Source: Lachnospiraceae bacterium (GTDB lineage Bacteria; Bacillota; Clostridia; Lachnospirales; Lachnospiraceae). Taken from it: a stretch of DNA of 64,000 nt. Made by a program: the position numbers and the translations under genes. The DNA is taken from contig JAKSPC010000004.1 of NCBI GenBank assembly GCA_024405155.1, positions 1 to 64,000 on the forward strand, written 5' to 3'. The notes below the pieces were generated by a model. That model did no database searches. It was not told the DNA's origin and was given only the letters and a program-made list of their open reading frames with translations. Positions 59,562 through 64,000 of this stretch are shown here, piece after piece (position 1 is the first letter of the stretch; each line of letters opens with the position of its first letter).

Positions 59562-61683
59562 GTTTTTCCTCCGTATTGCCAAGCAGAAATGCCATGCCTT
59601 CAAAGTCCGTTAGGCCTGCAAGTGTGAGCTCCGCGCCTGTGATCTCCGCGCGCGCCTTTTCCTTCTGCACAAAGGCTTTCTCTATGGAAAGGCCTTCTTT
59701 TCCCAGCGGGATGCGAAGCGTATCCGGCGCATTCTCAAATGTGTGCACGGTCACCAGTTTCCTGCCGTCCGTGCCGGTCCTGACCACAGCCTGCCAGCCC
59801 TTCGGGGCATCGGTACTTTCGATATCGGGGCCGTACCGGCGGCTCCTTCCGTTGGCGATCACCGGGGATACGTCCTTGTAGAATGCCACGGCTTCGTCCA
59901 GTAGGGCGTTCTGTTCTTCGGACAGCGACGCCACGTCACCGGATACGCACATCCGGCCCAGCGTGCCGCTGGCGTAGAAATACCGGGCCCCCTGCTCATC
60001 GTAGTTTTTATCGGCAACACACCAGATAAGGATCGCCCTTGCAGGCAGGAGCCGCTGCATGTTGGCTGCCACCACCGGGTTATTCCGGTGTTCAAACGCG
60101 TCCGAAAACGACGTCATGGACGTGATGCCCGTAAACGCGTCCACCGCCCGGGCAGAACCTGCCGCCACGTTTTCTATCACGATGCCGGGGATCTTTTCGG
60201 AAATGCTTCTGTAAAAGTCCTCCAGCGCCAGCACGTATTTGCGCAGCTCCTCACCGAAGGCTTCCGTACCGTCACAGCCGGTGCCCAGGGTCTCGTTGGA
60301 ATCCAGCTTCACGTAGCCGAAATCATTGTCCTTCAGAAGCTTCGTGATCCTCTCATCAAGGTAGTGCCGTCCTTTTTCCGTGCGCACGTCGATAAAACGG
60401 CGCCAGCCGGAAGTAAGAGGCTTTCCGTATTTTCTTACCAGCAGCTCTTCCTTCCCGAACGCTTCCGAACGGATGCCGCAGGTCTCCGGCTCGAACCAGA
60501 TGCCGGGAACGAATCCCATTTCACGAAGTTTTTCCGTGACCGGCTTAAGCCCTCCCGGAAAACGCTTTTCGTTGGGGATCCAGTCTCCGGAAAACTCGTA
60601 CCACTTGCCGCTGTCATCATTGTACCAGCCGGCATCGATGACAAAATAGGTGAACCCGCGGCCGGAAAGGGCCTGCGCCTGTCGAAGCACGCTTTCTGCC
60701 GTGGGCTTTCCGATGGTGGAACGGTATTCGTTGTACTGAATGGGAAGATCCCGGTCGATCTCCGGAATGGCCGGCTCCCATCTTCTTTCAAACAGGGAAA
60801 GGAACCGGTCCGTCAGGTCCTGCAGCTCTCCTTTCGCTGTCGAAACGATGCCCACGGGGCAGTGAAAAGTCTCGCCCGGACGGATCTCTTTCGTCCAGGC
60901 ACCGTTATCGGCATCTGCGATCCCGCCGCCAATGGCGATGCCGTTTCCCCGGCGGTAGATCTCCATCTGCCAGGAAGAGGCGTGGGACAGCATAACGCCC
61001 CAGAGCACGCCTTCTTTTGTGTCTTCCACTGCATAAAAGGGCACGTATTCGATACAGGTATTGGTGCCCCGGTGACCGATGCGGGCAGTGAGAGCATCAA
61101 ATTTCTTTGGGCGGGGCTCGATCTTCAGATCATAGGGCGTGAATACCTCCAGGTTTCCTTCGTCCGCCCATTCTCCCCGCATACGGAAGATCTTCAGCCG
61201 GTCATTGGCCGGTGATGCCTCAAAGGGCGTAATGTCGGAAATATTGCAGCTCTCCGCCATTTCCAGAGTGACAGGCTCTGACGCGCTGTTGGTCAGGGAT
61301 ACCTCCACCACGAAAGCTTCTCCGGGGCGGCCCGTCAGACGGTGCACCGCCGTAAGGCCGCGGGGATCCCGCAATATCGTGGTGACCACGGTCTCCTCGT
61401 TTTCCGCCGCGACCTTCTGGGAATCAAACACCAGACCGTGACGCACAGTGGCACTGTTTCGCATGGTGCGGCCGTTGCTGTGGCCGGTGGAATAAGCATC
61501 CCCCGCCGCTTTCAGCTGTACCAGGGGATCAATGCGTTTGTATTCGTCTTCCACCACAAGAGGCAGAGAGACGGAAGGCACCAGGGACAACCCCATCCTG
61601 CCTTCCTCATCCATCAGATAGCGCACCGTTACGTCACCGATGACTATCTCGCTGTAAACCTGTTTTTTTACGGGGTCCATCAT
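59554..61683 (-). CDS. GH36 alpha-galactosidase
   Basis: The 709-residue enzyme belongs to glycoside hydrolase family 36 and would release alpha-linked galactose (or GalNAc) from glycans. The barrel shows FVIDAGWYNDDSGKWYEFSG with DW next, GIWFEPETCGIRSEAF and the nucleophile segment YVKLDSNETLG. The acid/base Asp probably lies in IENVAAGSARAVDAF, which replaces the usual H-C-S-S-G-G-G-R. The N-terminal beta-sandwich spans about 1-290. No signal peptide is present, so it acts on imported oligosaccharides delivered by the adjacent ABC permeases. Confidence 0.85.
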   Translation of the reverse strand: MMDPVKKQVYSEIVIGDVTVRYLMDEEGRMGLSLVPSVSLPLVVEDEYKRIDPLVQLKAAGDAYSTGHSNGRTMRNSATVRHGLVFDSQKVAAENEETVVTTILRDPRGLTAVHRLTGRPGEAFVVEVSLTNSASEPVTLEMAESCNISDITPFEASPANDRLKIFRMRGEWADEGNLEVFTPYDLKIEPRPKKFDALTARIGHRGTNTCIEYVPFYAVEDTKEGVLWGVMLSHASSWQMEIYRRGNGIAIGGGIADADNGAWTKEIRPGETFHCPVGIVSTAKGELQDLTDRFLSLFERRWEPAIPEIDRDLPIQYNEYRSTIGKPTAESVLRQAQALSGRGFTYFVIDAGWYNDDSGKWYEFSGDWIPNEKRFPGGLKPVTEKLREMGFVPGIWFEPETCGIRSEAFGKEELLVRKYGKPLTSGWRRFIDVRTEKGRHYLDERITKLLKDNDFGYVKLDSNETLGTGCDGTEAFGEELRKYVLALEDFYRSISEKIPGIVIENVAAGSARAVDAFTGITSMTSFSDAFEHRNNPVVAANMQRLLPARAILIWCVADKNYDEQGARYFYASGTLGRMCVSGDVASLSEEQNALLDEAVAFYKDVSPVIANGRSRRYGPDIESTDAPKGWQAVVRTGTDGRKLVTVHTFENAPDTLRIPLGKEGLSIEKAFVQKEKARAEITGAELTLAGLTDFEGMAFLLGNTEEKHG

Positions 61684-61717
61684 AATTTTCTGCTTTCTTT
61701 CTGCGAAATGAAACGGC

Positions 61718-62554
61718 CTAAGTTTCTTCGAATCTGCGGATCAGATATCTTCCGGTCTGTGCCGCGTAGGCAAGTGCCGCCGGGATAAGATCCGTGGGGA
61801 TCTTTTCCATGAAGTGAATGATCTCCAGAGACATCTCCCCCTGATATCCGGCTTCCCTGAGCGCTTTGATGAATGCATCCCAGTCGATCTCCCCCATGTA
61901 GGGGACCAGATGGCTGTCGCGGTGCTCAAACATGTCCTGCACGTGAACGCCGCAGAGAGATCCCGGTTTTAACCGGCGGATGAAATCCTCCGGGGTGATA
62001 TTGCTGATCATGCCGTGACCCGTATCCAGAAGCGCCGCATAACAGGGAGAATCCAGTTCTTCGATCATCTGATCGATCTGCTCCGGCGTCTCCGTGCACT
62101 GAATGGGAAGATTCTCGATGGCAATGCGGATTCCTTCATTTTTTAGGATATGTTCGAAAGATTTGAAATATTTACGATTGATCTCCCACTCTTCTTCTTT
62201 GGAGACCCAGGGCACGTACAGGGAATGGACCGTCACGTGGTCGGCGCCAAGGATGGCGGCGGAACGAAGAGAACGTTCCATGGCCACATAGTTTTCCGAC
62301 CGTTCGTCCATGGGTTCATGGGCATCGTAGGCAAAGGGTCCGTGGCACTGATGGCAGGAAAGGCCCAGATCGTCCAGCATCTGCCGCATTTCTCTCGCAT
62401 AGGAAAGATACTCCCCGCCCAGCACAGGGTCGTCGGACGGCCATCCGAAATAGGAAAAATCCGTGGCATCAAAGTCGGCTTTCTTAAGTACGGTAAATGC
62501 CTCTTTTTCACGGAAACGTTTTCTGATCGCGAAATGATCCACTGACAGTTTCAT
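61718..62554 (-). CDS. Sugar-phosphate isomerase/epimerase, TIM barrel
   Basis: The 278-residue protein is a xylose isomerase-like TIM barrel. Family segments are SCHQCHGPFAYDAHEP, GADHVTVHSLYVPW, IRIAIENLPIQ with the metal Glu, YAALLDTGHGM and SLEIIHFME. Members epimerise or isomerise sugars, inosose or hydroxypyruvate. AGGGG before the ATG at 62554 fixes the start. It lies between ABC permeases and the GH36 gene, so a role with the released sugar is likely. The substrate is unknown. Confidence 0.85.
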   Translation of the reverse strand: MKLSVDHFAIRKRFREKEAFTVLKKADFDATDFSYFGWPSDDPVLGGEYLSYAREMRQMLDDLGLSCHQCHGPFAYDAHEPMDERSENYVAMERSLRSAAILGADHVTVHSLYVPWVSKEEEWEINRKYFKSFEHILKNEGIRIAIENLPIQCTETPEQIDQMIEELDSPCYAALLDTGHGMISNITPEDFIRRLKPGSLCGVHVQDMFEHRDSHLVPYMGEIDWDAFIKALREAGYQGEMSLEIIHFMEKIPTDLIPAALAYAAQTGRYLIRRFEET

Positions 62555-62575
62555 TTTTTCCCCTCTCATATGCAA

Positions 62576-62601
62576 AGACCCGGCCATAATGACCGGGTCC
62601 A
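62576..62601 (-). terminator. Weak terminator after the sugar permeases
   Basis: GACCCGG and CCGGGTC arms with a 9-base loop are followed on the minus strand by only three T residues. It may lower expression of the genes further down. Confidence 0.4.
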
Positions 62602-62626
62602 TTATACAATGTTTTTCTGAAGTGAA

Positions 62627-63463
62627 TCAACCCTTTACACCGCCTGCGGCAAGACCGCCCACCAGGTGTTTATCCAGTACCTGGAAGAATGCCAGGATGG
62701 GAAGGATGGCAAGCAGAGATGCTGCAAATACGTACCACCACTCGGTGTTGGTATATCCGAAGAAGGAATGGATACCTACGTTGATGGACTTAAGGGCCTG
62801 ATCGCCGATCAGTACCAGGGTCAGCGTGTACTCGTTCCATGCATGGATGAATACGAAGATGATGCAGGTCACGATGCCGGGTGCTGCCAGAGGCAGGATG
62901 ACCCGCACCATGGCGTTCACACGGTTGCAGCCGTCGATCATAGCCGCTTCTTCCAGATCCTTCGGAATGGTGGCGAAAGTTCCCTGCAGCATCCATGCGG
63001 CGAATGCCTGGTTGAAGGCTGCCACCAGCAGGATGATGCCCAGCTGGGTGTTCTGCAGATGGAAGAATACCATGATCTTGTAGATACCTACCAGCAGCAC
63101 GATCTCGGCGAACATCTGCGTTACGATGATGCCGGCCATGATGTAGCGCTTTCCGGGGAAATGCATACGGGCCATGGCGTAACCGGCCGGAACGGCACAC
63201 ACGATGGTAAGAGCAGTGCCGCAGATACCTACGATAAAGGAGTTCTTGAAGTAGGTGAGCAGCGGAACGTCATACCAGATGTCCACATAGTTGTTCCAGT
63301 GCCACACCTTGGGAAGGATGGTCCCGGGGATGGCGAAGATCTCATTCAGATCCTTAAAGGAGTTGACGAACATCACGAAATAAGGATAGAGAATGAAGAT
63401 CGCGAAGGTGAAAGCGAAAATGTAAAGGAATACTCTCCCGAGGGATACTTTTTTCTTTGTCAT
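62627..63463 (-). CDS. Carbohydrate ABC permease, MalG type
   Basis: The 278-residue permease has six membrane helices and is one half of a CUT1 sugar importer. The EAA loop reads LEEAAMIDGCNRVNAMVRVI and continues LPLAAPG. The opening is MTKKKVSLGRVFLYIFAFTF and the C-terminus lies in AGGVKG, both usual for MalG-type proteins. It overlaps the MalF-type gene by one base. The shared CUT1 ATPase is not visible, as is common in Firmicutes. Confidence 0.94.
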   Translation of the reverse strand: MTKKKVSLGRVFLYIFAFTFAIFILYPYFVMFVNSFKDLNEIFAIPGTILPKVWHWNNYVDIWYDVPLLTYFKNSFIVGICGTALTIVCAVPAGYAMARMHFPGKRYIMAGIIVTQMFAEIVLLVGIYKIMVFFHLQNTQLGIILLVAAFNQAFAAWMLQGTFATIPKDLEEAAMIDGCNRVNAMVRVILPLAAPGIVTCIIFVFIHAWNEYTLTLVLIGDQALKSINVGIHSFFGYTNTEWWYVFAASLLAILPILAFFQVLDKHLVGGLAAGGVKG

Positions 63464-64000
63464 TATTCAGTCTCCTCCTTCATCTGGTATCTCATGTAGA
63501 GAAGGGCAAATATCAGCAGGATGACGAATCCGATAACGGATACCGCGGACGCGGGACCCATCTTGTTTCTGGAGAATGCCAGTTTGTACAGATACGTCAT
63601 CACCGTTGCCGTCTGATCGGCGGGAGCACCGCCGGTGATCGTATGAATGATAACGAACGAGTTGAACACGTAGATCACGTTCAGCACAATGTTAACGTCA
63701 ATGGCGGGCTTAAGGAGCGGCAGTGTGATCTTAAAGAGCTTGTCCCAGAAGGACGCGCCGTCGATCTGCGCCGCTTCGTAATAATCCGGCGAAATGGCAG
63801 TAAGACCTGAAAGCAGGGTGAACGTCATGAAGGGGATGGTCACCACGATGCCGACGAAGATCATGCACATGAAGGCGCTGTTTGCCTCGCCAAGCCAGTT
63901 GATGGGCTGTGAGATCAGGCCGATCTTCATAAGCAGCGTATTCAGTGCGCCATAGTTATAGTCGAAAATATATTTCCACACAGATGAAGTGATAAGTCCC
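63463..64000 (-). CDS. Carbohydrate ABC permease, MalF type (partial)
   Basis: Only the C-terminal 178 or so residues lie in the window; the open frame continues past 64000. The EAA loop is YYEAAQIDGASFWDKLFKIT, followed by LPLLKPA, typical of MalF-type CUT1 permeases. It pairs with the MalG-type protein. A sugar-binding lipoprotein gene is expected just outside the window. Confidence 0.9.
   Translation of the reverse strand, partial: GLITSSVWKYIFDYNYGALNTLLMKIGLISQPINWLGEANSAFMCMIFVGIVVTIPFMTFTLLSGLTAISPDYYEAAQIDGASFWDKLFKITLPLLKPAIDVNIVLNVIYVFNSFVIIHTITGGAPADQTATVMTYLYKLAFSRNKMGPASAVSVIGFVILLIFALLYMRYQMKEETE

Overview
The window looks like chromosome of a host-associated clostridium, most likely a Lachnospiraceae member. 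Supporting signs are the gene families (DUF1846, DUF4364, a DUF5716/DUF5717-like pair, reverse rubrerythrin under PerR, LuxS), strong Gram-positive Shine-Dalgarno sites, and dense operons joined by ATGA or TAATG overlaps. Nearly all genes read on the minus strand. No rRNA, tRNA or CRISPR array was seen.

Left end (1-2 kb): a small mobile-type module with a serine recombinase, a SLOG protein and an XRE regulator, closed by a terminator. From 2 to 8 kb (transcribed right to left) lies an envelope/exopolysaccharide control module: a sortase-B-like lipoprotein, a CpsB-type phosphatase, a fused Wzz/BY-kinase, a frameshifted small secreted protein, an LCP ligase with an 11-His tract, and a secreted SH3b protein. 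No glycosyltransferases are present.

8-26 kb is housekeeping: valS downstream of a three-gene cassette that includes an actin/Hsp70-like ATPase; DUF4364; then DUF1846-ftsH-D,D-carboxypeptidase-membrane protein-queA-rRNA pseudouridine synthase-asnA; and a TPP-riboswitch-controlled thiT-thiN pair on the plus strand. A dispersed 28-bp repeat sits in the hairpins of two convergent gene ends.

26-34 kb: a cre-overlapped promoter drives three tandem, divergent NagB-fold paralogs and a divergent NagA. YwaF-like, YfcE, LuxS, MTA/SAH nucleosidase and PHP genes follow closely. perR and reverse rubrerythrin come next.

34.9-52 kb is a sugar-catabolic block: NanA-type lyase, a dipeptide/oligopeptide-type ABC transporter, a second DapA/NanA-family protein, two beta-propeller glycosidase-like proteins, a flavoprotein, an SGNH esterase, an AGE-family epimerase, an SDR and a duplicated, domain-split Cys-rich family of unknown function. 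Together these suggest use of sialic acid or related amino/acidic sugars from host glycans.

52.5-57 kb is an AT-rich, rearranged stretch. It holds a hypothetical gene preceded by a structured leader with its own promoter and terminator, a truncated yesL remnant, an FAD oxidoreductase with a second NagA, and three 39-bp palindromes at a 63-64-bp period. 57-64 kb carries a third NagA operon: ABC sugar permeases, TIM-barrel isomerase, GH36 alpha-galactosidase, GNAT acetyltransferase, NagA and a CBM9-like protein. Three NagA-like genes and three NagB-fold genes in one window point to an unusual specialisation in amino-sugar chemistry.
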